64,000 nucleotides of DNA from Forficula auricularia (Eukaryota; Arthropoda; Insecta; Dermaptera; Forficulidae). Both the position numbers and the translations under genes were made by a program. The DNA lies in NCBI GenBank assembly GCA_024734495.1, contig JALMQS010000085.1:21109539-21173538 (forward strand), given 5' to 3'. A model generated the notes under the pieces. It had not been told where the DNA came from. It was given only the letters and a program-made list of their open reading frames with translations, and ran no database searches. Positions 42,969 to 54,672 of this stretch are shown here, in pieces (position 1 is the stretch's first letter; each line of letters starts with the position of its first letter).

Positions 42969-43785
42969 AGAATATATAATATACTGAAAAAAAAAAGAAT
43001 AGATACGTATAGAAAGGCTAGCTAGGTCACTGGTCAGCCTGTTTAATTCAATTTCCAATCTTTTTTCTATTTATCTTCCCTTCGTACTGATAATAATCAA
43101 GCAGAGGGTTAGTATGAATTATACACTTTCTCTTTAGAGTGTTTAAATATTAATTCATTTATTTGATTATCAGATAAGAACCTTGACAGCGAATGAAACG
43201 TTTATCTTCATTTATAATCAACTGAATAAATTCAAACGTAATCGAGATTATCATATAGAAATGATAAGATAGCTATAGTGAAAACATTGAATATGTTGGT
43301 ATTTTCATTAAAAATGCCTTTAACATTTTCACTATATCTATGTATGAATTTAAATAGGAATAAATCTCAATTGAAATTGTTTAGGAGAAGTTATTTACGT
43401 GTGCTTGAATATGGCTTCATTTAATTTATAAGTTATATTCATTTATTTTCCCTTAATGACAAGTACCTACCTGGCCGACCGAGAGCGTCGCTCTTTAATT
43501 TTTTGCTTTAATTAAAAGCAATATATTAATTATTTTTAATTTTAAATCCAGGTAAAAAAAAAGTTGATTTTTATTTGCAGTCAGAATTAAATAAATTTGA
43601 AAAGTACTTATTTTTTTACCAACGTTTTGACACGCTCTGGCCATCTGATGAAGAAGTCGCTGTTGTGCACAAACTTTTGAACTTAATTGCAATTAAAAAT
43701 AATATTAATATGTTACAGTCAAAGTATAAACACAGTCAATGTATTCATTGACTAAATCATTCAGACAGTATAAACAAATGAATTT
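42969..43785. other. Unassigned stretch
   Basis: No gene. Around 43615-43650 on the minus strand is a possible decayed PLE motif (AAACGTTGG), with ATCTGATGAAGAAGTCG on the plus strand at 43643, but the parts do not line up in one orientation. Confidence 0.3.
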
Positions 43786-44786
43786 ATGAATAGTTTCACT
43801 AGACAATGTATTCACTCTCTATCGTTTCCATCCCTCTTCCTATATGGAAGTGTCATCGAGTTTTCGGATACTGTAAGAAATTTGGGTGTAGAGTTTGATC
43901 AAACTCTCTCATGGAGAGACAATGCTGTTGGCATATCAAATAAAGTTTTTAGATCCCTTTATCAATTTAAAAAATCCAAGGATTGTCTGCCCGTACCCAT
44001 CAGAAAACTTCTTATAAATTCTTTGGTCGCTCCTCTGATTGACTACTGTTCCCTTGTTTATAATAGTTTAAATCAGGAATCAAATACTAAGCTTGAAAGA
44101 TTGATGAACAGCTGTATTAGGTTTATTTTTGATGTCCCTCTTGATGAACATATTACACCCTACTACAATAAACTGGGATGGTTAAAGCTTCCAAAGAAGA
44201 GAGATTACATTTTGGGAATTTTTCTATTCAATCTGTTTGAGAGCAAGTCCCCTGATTACTTATTTAATAAATTTCTGTTTAAAACCTCTGTAAGTTCCAG
44301 AGCTTTGCGGACGTATGGTCTGGACCTCCAAATTCCAATACATAGGACATCATCCTATGCTAGGTCATTTTCTGTTTATTCCGCGAAGCTCTGGAATAAA
44401 ATTCCAGCAAGTGTGAGAGGGGCGAAGTCTCTCGGCGCTTTTAAGGCAAGGTATTTCGATCTATTAATGAATCAGCAGAAGGCTGGTTGATGGGTGGAGT
44501 GAGGCTGAGTTGTTGTATTTTAAATTTATTTTGTTCATGCAGATCATTTTGTGTTATATATTTATATATATATTTTTTTGTATTTCGATTTCTTTTGTCA
44601 ATTAATTTCAATAATTTTTTTTTCTTTTATTTTTAAATGTTAAATGAAATTGTTTTTGTACTCTCTAGGTTGAATTGAATTATTGTAAGCAGATCTTTTT
44701 TTTTAATGTATATATAATTTGTTTCTGTTATGCTCCAGGAGAATTTTATTCTCAGAGCAAAATAAAATCTATCTATCTATCTATCG
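43786..44786 (+). mobile_element. LINE-C, 5'-truncated, (TCTA)n tail
   Basis: Coding tail to 44490, then a ~270-bp 3' UTR ending in AATAAAATC and (TATC)n (44768-44786). A microsatellite 3' end without poly-A is seen in CR1/L2-like LINEs. Confidence 0.75.
43845..44490 (+). pseudogene. LINE-C reverse transcriptase C-terminal region
   Basis: About 215 undisrupted residues. Conserved blocks of the post-RT region: TVRNLGVEFDQTLSW, LLINSLVAPLIDYCSLVYN, LERLMNSCIRFIFDVP, YYNKLGWLKLPKKRDY and RSFSVYSAKLWNKIP. These are typical of CR1/jockey-superfamily LINEs. The catalytic YADD and the endonuclease are upstream and missing. The ATG at 43786 lies before clear homology (from about 43845), so it is probably not the element's own start. 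LINE-D at 48.1-49.0 kb is a related family. Confidence 0.8.
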
Positions 44787-45208
44787 AGAGACTAAGGTCA
44801 AAGTATTCAGAAGATTAATTTAACATAAGATGCTATTTTTTATTAAAGTTGTTATAGGGAAAAAAGGACTATATTTTTTATGCAGAAAATGTATATTTTA
44901 TTCTCAACGTTTCGCCAACTTTGTTGTCTTCTTCAGGGCTCAAATATGTAGTTAACATCCCTGCAAATTTGTCATTTTTAATCTGATTGATGTTGACTTC
45001 CCTTGATATGTTTACTAAGAAGAAATAATTATAAAAATGACAAATATGCAGGGAAGTTAACTATTTGACCTCTGAAGAAGTCAACAAAGTTGACGAAACG
45101 TTGGCAATGAAATATAAATTATCTGTATAAAAAATATAGTCCTTATTTCTCTATAACAACTTTAATAAATTAATCGATGGACATAACTAATCAAAATATT
45201 TTTACTTT
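44787..45208. mobile_element. PLE-type head-to-head pair
   Basis: Minus core: CTGAAGA (44936-44930) ... GAAAC (44913-44909). Plus core: CTGAAGA (45072-45078), A, perfect 6-bp stem GTCAAC/GTTGAC with AAA loop, GAAAC (45095-45099), GTTGGC. The outward tails AAAAAATATAGTCCTTATTT and CTATAACAACTTTAATAAA are shared by both arms. Between the cores is a second inverted block (GACAAAT..GCAGGGA.GTTAACTA). Confidence 0.65.
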
Positions 45209-45786
45209 TTTACTTTATCCAATGCGAAGCATGGGTAAAGTATTGTAATCGGTCTCATGGCAAGCGCAACTTCAAAGGGTCCTCAGGAAAACACTACGGA
45301 ACCCATAGTCTCAATTAAAGTCACAAATTTTAGTATTCATTTAGGTTGAATTTTAGCACGTGACAGTTTTGCCAAATATTACATGAGGTCTCGTCCAGAG
45401 GCCAAAAAGTGCGATTTTTTCAGGAAGTGCGTGAGGATGGATGTGTTATCGTTTTTTTCGTTCACGATTTTTTCCACACCGTACAACCTATTGAAATGAA
45501 ATTGAAAACCTACCATTAATATAACAAAATAAAGCGCTGTTTAGTTTTTGGTACATGTCGGCCCACAAACATTAGTACTTTATTTCAGTACTTTTTTAGT
45601 TTTTTCTAAATATTTTGAAAATGACAAAACCAATTTTGGTGAAAATTAATATTGTAATTAAGTACCTTGAGGCCCACAAAAAAGGTCATATAAAGTTTTT
45701 TGTAAAATTATATTTTAATGTACTTTACCCTAGAATAAGATGGTACATTGGATAAAGTTTAGCAACGATCCGTTGCAGTTTATTTA
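45209..45786 (+). mobile_element. Helentron-like subfamily 2, complete (about 580 bp)
   Basis: 5' TACTTTATCCAATGCGAAG, then AAAGTATTGTAATCGGTCTC, which aligns with the family X start (ACTTTACCATACAGGGTATGG / AAGTATTGTAATCG). The 3' end has the subterminal inverted repeat CATTGGATAAAGT, then TTAGCAACG-ATC-CGTTGC (6-bp stem) and AGTTTATTT. Subterminal inverted repeats plus a 3' hairpin are the Helentron/HINE layout. Non-coding. Confidence 0.6.
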
Positions 45787-46790
45787 TTTTTAAATTTAAG
45801 ATTTATATCTTAGTGTTTATATAAATCGAAATTGAATACATTGACTAGACAATGATTACATCAACTAGACATAGTATCTATTTTATTTATTATTCAGTTG
45901 ATACTCTGTCTAAAAATGCACATAGATGTATTCATTTACTAGTCAATGTATTCATTGTCTGGGAGTTTAAACTTTGACGGTATCAAATATACATGGAGGT
46001 TGCTTCGTTGACCCTTTTAACCCCTGAAGTAGAAAGGACGATCATCCGAATCATCGGTTTTTTAAGAGAATGAAAATGGCCTTATATCTTCAAAATTCTT
46101 TAATTTTATTTGATAGAAACTATACTAGAATGTTATTCATTCTAAGACTGAAGACAAAGGTCAGGCCTCCGAAACTATAATATAGTATAACTCTAAATAT
46201 AAATTTTTAATAAAATGAAAAAATTACTTTTCAAGATACCCTATAATCATCCTAATTAATGAATTTAGTCGAAGACGACGCTTCTTTAATTAGATAACTA
46301 TAGATTTATTGAAATAAATATTATTATGTATTATTCATATGAGAGAATAGAGATTGTTTTCCAGAAAATTTTGTGCCACTAGATGTCAGAAGAAATGAAT
46401 TTGATTGATTTTAGATCTAATTTATTAATTCTTTATATTTCAAAAAGATGTCTGTCACGCCTATCGTGATCTTCGTCACTCACTATTGCGTTTATTTATT
46501 TATCAGTAAGGTTGGATTTTGTAATTAAAGGGTGTTAAATGAAAGATATATACTATGGCACAAGTCATTCTGGATTTATATTTAAATAAAATTTAATTAC
46601 ATTGTCATTAGCTCATCAACTGAGAGAATGAGAATGTATTATGTAGTGGTTCAACAGGTTTTCACGGGCGTTCCTATAGGGTAGGCAACCTGCTGACAAC
46701 CAAAGCCCATTCGGAAGCCTACCCCTAACGGGATGCGATCAACGAGACTTAAGTTCATTACTATATTATTATCAACAATTTTTCTAAATA
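45787..46790. other. Mostly unassigned; decayed PLE motifs and one small hairpin
   Basis: Decayed motifs: CCTGAAGTAGAAAGGACGAT...CCGAATC (46036-46068) and ACTGAAGACAAAGGTCAGGC...CCGAAAC (46147-46175). A GC-richer hairpin with stem GGGTAGGC / GCCTACCC lies at 46678-46727. No gene. Confidence 0.4.
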
Positions 46791-47800
46791 TCTACTCTTA
46801 TTAAACGAGCAAAAATTGTTTGTATATTTAGTTATATATATATATATATATGTATCATTGTTCTATTTTGAAAACGGCTTTACCGATTTTGATGAAACAA
46901 ATTCTATTAACCAGTTTTGAGGATGAGAAAGCGATCTGGCTAGGTCTGGACCTCGACAAATTTCATCTTAATTGATCTTTTCATTAATTAAAGTAATTAT
47001 TGATAGATGAAAATCTCAATAAAAAAGTTTGTTTACATTTTTTTCAATTATCTTTTATTTTTAATTGGTTTTTTAATTTTAAAACCCACTAATAGGTTAT
47101 AGCAAATTTTAATATATTATATTAAAATTAGGAATTTTTTGTTTGTTTTTAATTAACAGGTGTCTAAAGGGGTCGGGTAGGCTAGGCGGTAGCATGTCAG
47201 CCAGCTAACCAAGAGGACCCGAGTTCGAATCCGGCTCGAGGCATCCGGCTAAAATCTGACCCCCGAGGTAGAGACAAATTTAAAAATAAAAATAAATAGT
47301 ATCGTAAATGGCTTATGGCTACCATGGCCGAAAAGCCAAAAAAAAAAAAAAAAAAAAATTAACAGGTGTCTAAATCATAACATTACAGGTGTGTTTACAA
47401 ATAAAGTGGTTGAAATAGCTTTTTTTTATATAACTTGGAAACAAATCTTATTTAATTTTATGTTTTTATTTCTACGATTATTATGTTTACTTTATTTATT
47501 ATTATTTTCCTATTTATTTTTTTATAATGTTTATCAATATGAATGAATGTGGGCAAATTGGTGTACGAGTAAACAAATATACACATAATATGTAGACCAT
47601 TAGAAAGCTAGAAATGCGGGGTGGAGGTGGATGTGGGAGGTGCAGGAGGTGGGGTGCAGTTGTGGGGGATCCGGGGGTGGGAGACGCGGTTGGCGTGGGG
47701 TGGGGCGGAGTGGGGGTGCAGTGGTGGGGGCGAGGTGTGTGGTTTCGGGAGGGGGGGGCTCAGGGGTTACCGTGCATCGCTCGGTGGCTCCAGGTACTAA
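46791..47800 (+). mobile_element. Mini-Helitron, CTAA type, with a nested SINE
   Basis: 5' TCTACTCTTATTAAACGAGC after A; 3' ACCGTGCATCGCTCGGT, GGCTCCAGGTACTAA followed by T. The interior matches the 12.4-kb copy. A SINE-2 is inserted at 47169-47358, and the G-rich module (47615-47765) is longer than in the other copies. Frames across the G-rich module are artefacts. Confidence 0.8.
47169..47358 (+). mobile_element. SINE-2 copy 2, nested in a Helitron
   Basis: Head with GGTAGGCTAGGCGGTAGC and B box GTTCGAATCC (47223-47232), body GGCATCCGGCTAAAATCTGA, tail TATGGCTACCATGGCCGAAA and a poly-A of about 19. Perfect 16-bp target duplication TTAACAGGTGTCTAAA (47153-47168, 47359-47374). The unoccupied site is visible in the 12.4-kb Helitron at about 12716-12731. 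Confidence 0.95.
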
Positions 47801-48061
47801 TAATAATAAAAAGGAACGATCAAATGTTCAAAATTTATATTTATATATAAATATTTTTGAAATAATTATTGATGCATAAAGAGAAATCAATGAGTTTGTC
47901 ATTTGCTTGATGCAAATAAACATATACATAATATATTTATCAGATATAAATAAATATCATTATTATTATTCAGTTCCATTGTCAGAATTAGATGTGACAA
48001 ATCAGAGAAAAAAAGGAACAATTAAACACTGTGTTAAAAAATGCGACCAATTGTAACGTTT

Positions 48062-49004
48062 CGCCATAATAATATTTATTTATTTATTCATACATAATTC
48101 TTACAATTTAACTTTACACAATACTCTGAGGCAGTTTGCCTCATAAGAGCAGTAAAAAGAATAAATAACATAAAACAAAGAAGAGAAAAATAAAAACAAG
48201 TGTGTGCAAAAAAGAAAGCTCCAGCGAAAGGAAAGTGAGAGATCCAGCAGGGGGGGAAAAGATACACCATAAAAGAGAGACGCCAAAAAAGAGACGCTCA
48301 CTCCCGAAACCGCCCCCGCGAATACATGCCAAGAGACCACGATTGAGTATAAGTGATGATGAAGATGAACGGGTGAATGAAGGTAATGAATTCCACAGTC
48401 GGGCAGCAGTGACAGTGAATGACCTATTCACCACCTCGGACCGGTGACTCGGAATATGAATACGATTTGAATCAGCCCGAAAAGCGCGATTATGTATGGA
48501 TGATTTAAAAGTGAACATTTTATAGATGTATTCGGGCTGATGTGAAATGAAGGTGCGATGCAGGAATTTGCCAAGCATGTAGAGACGCCTCTGGGTCGCC
48601 CTAAGCCAACCAAGTCTGACATAAAAGGGGCAGACATGATCGCGATCTAGGAATGTCAAAAATAAATCGAACGCATGCATTCAAAGCCCGATCAAGTAAG
48701 CCCGCGCGGGTCCCAGAGACGTCACCATACACGAGGCAACAATAGTCCATGGTTGGCAATATCAAAGAATTGATGAGATGTTTACGTGTCGAAAATGGAA
48801 TGAGATGCCTGACTTTAATGAGTTGATGGAGACCCCGAAACACTCGTCGACTGACCGAATTAATGTGTTCCTCCCAGGTGAAGAATCGATCAAAGATGAC
48901 CCCAAGATTAGGGACACACTCGCTATATTGAATCTGGTGCCCATTTTACACTTACTCTAGGGGGGTCACCGCCAGAAAGCCTCCTGACAAAAGGACGAAT
49001 ATGG
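48062..49004 (-). mobile_element. LINE-D, 5'-truncated
   Basis: Minus-strand LINE with an (AAAT)n-type 3' end (plus strand TTTATTTATTTATT at 48067-48081) and a coding tail. Flanking AATAT on both sides is a probable target duplication. Inserted in a PLE hairpin. Confidence 0.7.
48141..48925 (-). pseudogene. LINE-D reverse transcriptase C-terminal region, frameshifted
   Basis: Upstream frame: ECVPNLGVIFDRFFTWEEHI, HLINSLILPTMDYCCLVYGD and LNACVRFIFDIPRSRS. A frameshift near 48640 moves the rest to another frame: YVRLGWLRATQRRLYMLGKF, then HRSEVVNRSFTVTAARLWNS. The order of blocks equals that of LINE-C, with about one third identical residues by eye. The tail after SLPSFTRSSSS is low-complexity and hydrophobic and probably 3' UTR. 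No catalytic core. Confidence 0.75.
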
Positions 49005-49211
49005 CTTCATCAGGCTCTTGATAAAATTTTTAAAACACTTCGTCATTTATTTTCTTATTAATTAGAATACATAAATATATAACAATATGAATACACTTAT
49101 TTATACAACACCATTGATTATTTAGAGTAGGAATAGATTCAAACAGACCAACTGTACACCTTCGACTCAAAAATCGAAACGTTGCAATTGGTCGCATGTT
49201 TTAACACGGTT

Positions 49212-52200
49212 AAAACTCGATCGACTGCTGCTTGTTGATATTTTTCATTTCACATACTTTTGAGATCGACAAATTTTTTGTTAACACAAAGTGGATGAAA
49301 ATTCAATTGGCTGGTAGCAAAAAACACTCATGTTCGCTCCTAGTATCCCGGAAACTATTTTGAAAATTTAAAAAAAAAAATGGTTAACGCAATGATTTTT
49401 AATGCTTGAATTGGTTCGCTATAATACTGGCTTCATTGCGACCCCAAATCATACATATTAAAAATATATATTCAATGATCTATTAGAAAACTTGAGTAAG
49501 AAAAATTGTTCAAAAAACCATATGAAAAGAAACGATGATTCGTGAAATGAAACTCGATCGACTGCTGCTTGTTGATATTTTTCATTTCAAAAACTTTTGC
49601 GATCAAAAAAATTTTTGTTAACACAAAGTGGATGAAAATTAACTTGGCCGGAAGCAAAGAAGACTCCTGTTCGCTCCTGGTATCCGGAGGCAATTTTAAA
49701 ATTTTTAAATTAATAAATGGTTTACGCAATGATTTTAATGGTGGAATTGGCCCGCTGTAATACTTGCATCAGTGCGACCTCAAATTATACATATTAAAAA
49801 TATATATTCAATGATCTATTCGAAAACTAGAGTAAGAAAAATTGTTCAAAAAACCATATGAAAAGAAACAATGATTCGTGAAATGATACTCGATCGACTG
49901 ATTCTTGTTGATATTTTTCATGTCAAGAAATTTTGAGATATACAAAATTTTTGTTAACAGAAAGTGGATGAAAATTTAATTGGCGGGAAGCAAAGAACAC
50001 TCCTGTTCGCTCCTGGTATCCGGAAACTATTTCAAAAATATAATAAAAATAAATGTTTAACGCAATGATTTTAATGCTGGAATTGGCTCGCTGTAATACA
50101 GGCTTTATTGCGATCCCAAATATATTAAAATATATATTCAATGATCTATTCGAAAACTAGAGTAAGAAAAATTGTTGCAAAAACCATATGAAAAGAAACA
50201 ATGATTCGTGAAATGATACTCGATCGACTGATTCTTGTTGATATTTTTTTCATGTCAAGAAATTTTTAACAATACAGTGGGATATTATCATCATCACTAT
50301 CAAGAATAACAATACCATCATATGAGATATACAAAATTTTTGTTAACAGAAAGTGGATGAAAATTTAATTGGCGGGAAGCAAAAGAACACTCCTGTTCGC
50401 TCCTGGTATCCGGAAACTATTTCAAAAATATAATAAAAATAAAATGGTTAACGCAATGATTTTAATGCTGGAATTGGCTGTAATACTGGTTTCATTGCGA
50501 CCCCAAATTATACATATTAAAAATATATATTCAATGATCTATTCGAAAACTAGAATAAGAAAAATTGTTCAAAAAACCATATGAAAAGAAACGATGATTT
50601 GTGAAATGAAACTCGATCTACTGATGCTTGTTGATATTTTTCATATAAATACTTTTGAGATCGACAAAATTTTTGTTAACACAAATTGGATGAAAATCAA
50701 TTGGCTGGAAGCAAAGATGACTCCTGTTCGCTCCTGGTATCCGGAGACAAGTTTAAAAATTTTAAATAAATAAATGGTTAACGCAATGATTTTAAGGCTG
50801 GAATTGGCTCGCTGTAATACTGGCTTCATTGCGACCCCAAATTATACATATTAAAAATATATATTCAATGATCTATTCGAAAACTAGAATAAGAAAAATT
50901 GTTCAAAAAACCATATGAAAAGAAAAGATGATTCGTGAAATAAAACTCGATCGACTGCTGCTTGTTGATATTTTTCATTTCACATACTTTTGAGATCGAC
51001 AAATTTTTTGTTAACACAAAGTGGATGAAAATTCAATTGGCTGGTAGCAAAAAACACTCATGTTCGCTCCTAGTATCCGGAAACTATTTTGAAAATTAAA
51101 AAAAAAAAATGGTTAACGCAATGATTTTTAATGCTTGAATTGGTTCGCTATAATACTGGCTTCATTGCGACCCCAAATCATACATATTAAAAATATATAT
51201 TCAATGATCTATTAGAAAACTTGAGTAAGAAAAATTGTTCAAAAAACCATATGAAAAGAAACGATGATTCGTGAAATGAAACTCGATCGACTGCTGCTTG
51301 TTGATATTTTTCATTTCAAAAACTTTTGCGATCAAAAAAATTTTTGTTAACACAAAGTGGATGAAAATTAACTTGGCCGGAAGCAAAGAAGACTCCTGTT
51401 CGCTCCTGGTATCCGGAGGCAATTTTAAAATTTTTAAATTAATAAATGGTTTACGCAATGATTTTAATGGTGGAATTGGCCCGCTGTAATACTTGCATCA
51501 GTGCGACCTCAAATTATACATATTAAAAATATATATTCAATGATCTATTCGAAAACTAGAGTAAGAAAAATTGTTCAAAAAACCATATGAAAAGAAACAA
51601 TGATTCGTGAAATGATACTCGATCGACTGATTCTTGTTGATATTTTTCATGTCAAGAAATTTTGAGATATACAAAATTTTTGTTAACAGAAAGTGGATGA
51701 AAATTTAATTGGCGGGAAGCAAAGAACACTCCTGTTCGCTCCTGGTATCCGGAAACTATTTCAAAAATATAATAAAAATAAATGTTTAACGCAATGATTT
51801 TAATGCTGGAATTGGCTCGCTGTAATACAGGCTTTATTGCGACCCCAAATTATACATATTAAAAATATATATTCAATGATCTAATCGAAAAATAGCGTAT
51901 GAAAAATTCTTCAAAAAACCATATGTAAAGAAACGATGATTCGTGAAATGAAACTCGATCGACTGCTGCTTGTTGATATTTTTCATTTCACATACTTTTG
52001 AGATCGACATAATTTTTATTTACACAAAGTGGATGAAAATTAAATAGGCGGGAAGCAAAGAAAAGTCCTCTCGCTCCTGGTATCCGGAAACTATTTCAAA
52101 AATTTAATAAAAATAAATGGTTAACGCAATGATTTTAATGTTGGAATTGGCTCTCTGTAATACTGGCTTCATTGCGACCCCAAATTATACATATTAAAAA

Positions 52201-54137
52201 TATATATTCAATGATCTATTCGAAAACTAGAGTAAGAAAAATTGTTCAAAAAACCTTATGAAAAGAAACGATGATTCGTGAAATGAAACTCGATCGACTG
52301 ATGCTTGTTGATATTTTTCATTTCACATACTTTTGAGATCGACAATATTTTTGTTAACACAAAGTGGATGAAAATTAAATTGGCCTGAATCAAAGAACAC
52401 TCTTGCTTGCTCCTGGTATCCGGAGACAATTTTAAAAATTTTAAATAAATAAATGGTTAACGCAATGCTTTTAATGCTGGAATTGGCTCGCTGTTATACT
52501 GGCTTCATTGCGACCCCAAATTATACATATTAAAAATATATATTCAATGATCTATTCGAAAACAAGAGTAAGAAAAATTGTTCAAAAAACCATATGAAAA
52601 AAAACGATGATTCGTGTAATAAAACTCGATCGACTGCTGATTATTGATATATTACATTTCACATACTTTTGAGATCGACATAATTTTTGTTAACACAAAG
52701 TGGATGAAAATTAAATTGGCGGGAAGCAAAGAACACTCCTGTTCGCTCCTGGTATCCGGTGACAATTTTAAAATTTTTAAATAAATAAATGGTTAACGCA
52801 ATGCTTTTAATGCTGGAATTGGCTCGCTGTTATACTGGCTTCATTGCGACCCCAAATTATACATATTAAAAATATATATTCAATGATCTATTCGAAAACT
52901 AGAGTAAGAAAAATTGTTCAAAAAACCTTATGAAAAGAAACGATGATTCGTGAAATGAAACTCGATCGACTGATGCTTGTTGATATTTTTCATTTCACAT
53001 ACTTTTGAGATCGACAATATTTTTGTTAACACAAAGTGGATGAAAATTAAATTGGCCTGAATCAAAGAACACTCTTGCTTGCTCCTGGTATCCGGAGACA
53101 ATTTTAAAAATTTTTAAATAAATAAATGGTTAACGCAATGCTTTTAATGCTGGAATTGGCTGTAATACTGGTTTCATTGCGACCCCAAATTAGACATATT
53201 AAAATTGTATATTCAATGATCTATTCGAAAACTAGAGTAAGAAAAATTGTTCAAAAAACCATATGAAAAGAAACGATGATTTGTGAAATGAAACTCGATC
53301 TACTGATGCTTGTTGATATTTTTCATATAAATACTTTTGAGATCGACAAAATTTTTGTTAACACAAATTGGATGAAAATCAATTGGCTGGAAGCAAAGAT
53401 GACTCCTGTTCGCTCCTGGTATCCGGAGACAAGTTTAAAAATTTTAAATAAATAAATGGTTAACGCAATGATTTTAAGGCTGGAATTGGCTCGCTGTAAT
53501 ACTGGCTTCATTGCGACCCCAAATTATACATATTAAAAATATATATTCAATGATCTATTCGAAAACTAGAGTAAGAAAAATTGTTCAAAAAACCATATGA
53601 AAAGAAACAATGATTCGTGAAATGATACTCGATCGACTGATTCTTGTTGATATTTTTCATGTCAAGAAATTTTGAGATATACAAAATTTTTGTTAACAGA
53701 AAGTGGATGAAAATTTAATTGGCGGGAAGCAAAGAACACTCCTGTTCGCTCCTGGTATCCGGAAACTATTTCAAAAATATAATAAAAATAAATGGTTAAC
53801 GCAATGATTTTAATGCTGGAATTGGCTGTAATACTGGTTTCATTGCGACCCCAAATTATACATATTAAAAATATATATTCAATGATCTATTCGAAAACTA
53901 GAATAAGAAAAATTGTTCAAAAAACCATATGAAAAGAAACGATGATTTGTGAAATGAAACTCGATCTACTGATGCTTGTTGATATTTTTCATATAAATAC
54001 TTTTGAGATCGACAAAATTTTTGTTAACACAAATTGGATGAAAATCAATTGGCTGGAAGCAAAGATGACTCCTGTTCGCTCCTGGTATCCGGAGACAAGT
54101 TTAAAAATTTTAAATAAATAAATGGTTAACGCAATGA
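49212..54137. repeat. ~335-bp satellite array with higher-order structure
   Basis: About 14.7 tandem units, with registers (AAACTCGATC or ATACTCGATC) at about 49212, 49550, 49886, 50216, 50609, 50943, 51279, 51615, 51951, 52286, 52622, 52968, 53291, 53625 and 53957. One unit (50216-50608) has a ~57-bp insertion. A three-unit block at 49212-50215 is nearly identical to 50943-51950 (offset about 1730). The 50609, 53291 and 53957 units form another close group. Small frames repeat identically (49472/51201; 50641/53323) because of this. It ends at the assembly gap, so the real array may be longer. Confidence 0.95.
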
Positions 54138-54237
54138 NNNNNNNNNNNNNNNNNNNNNNNNNNNNNNNNNNNNNNNNNNNNNNNNNNNNNNNNNNNNNNN
54201 NNNNNNNNNNNNNNNNNNNNNNNNNNNNNNNNNNNNN
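54138..54237. other. Assembly gap (100 N)
   Basis: Exactly 100 N at the edge of the satellite, the usual placeholder for a gap of unknown size. The sequences on the two sides are not continuous. Confidence 0.98.
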
Positions 54238-54665
54238 TTTGAGTTGTTTACCATAAAAGAATTTAGTCTTTTTGATTTTACTTCGATTCTTTCACGTTTT
54301 CAGTAGAGGTTGAATAAAATAGTTAAATGAGAATCAATCACTATTTTAATTAATAGTCCAAACATCAAAAATGGAATGCAATAAGGTTATTCCTCTAGAA
54401 TGAGATAAGAATCGATCGTTATTTTTTATTTTAAGTCGATTCCTCCATGTCTTCAGCAATGGTTACCAATAATAATCGAAACGTTTAAAATCCAATGTAG
54501 AATAGTTATTCCTCAAGTATTAGATGAGAATCGATCACTATTTTTGAATTTAAATCTACATGGACTTCAAATAGCAAGTGATATCTGATTAATAATAAAG
54601 GAATAAACATATTAATATTTCAAATGACTTTGGATAAAGTTAAGCAACGATCCGTTGCAGTTTAT
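54238..54665 (+). mobile_element. Helentron-like subfamily 2, 3' part
   Basis: Inverted match to 19505-19900, including GTTTACCATAAAAGAATTTA near the gap and a 3' end GCAACG-ATC-CGTTGC, AGTTTATTTT at 54648-54672. The 5' part lies in the gap or is lost. Confidence 0.6.
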
Positions 54666-54672
54666 TTTGAAA

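Larger units (their letters stand above)
48003..49207. mobile_element. PLE-type inverted pair interrupted by LINE-D
   Basis: Left part 48003-48061 (GGAACAATTAAACACTGTGT, AACGTTTCGCCA) and right part 49005-49207 (GGCTTCATCAGGCTCTTGAT, AACACTTCGTC, and near the end AAACGTTGCAATTGGTCGCA) are one element of the 10.4/61.7-kb PLE family, split exactly inside the hammerhead-like hairpin. Confidence 0.6.

Noticed and set aside
49530..49560. Hammerhead motif in the satellite (GATGATTCGTGAAATGAAAC)
   Set aside because: The CTGA part of the core is absent and the GATGA...GAAAC spacing cannot form a proper stem II.
49472..51458. Identical 85- and 63-residue frames at 49472/51201 and 49569/51298
   Set aside because: They fall on satellite units and are identical only because the units are; other units break the frame.
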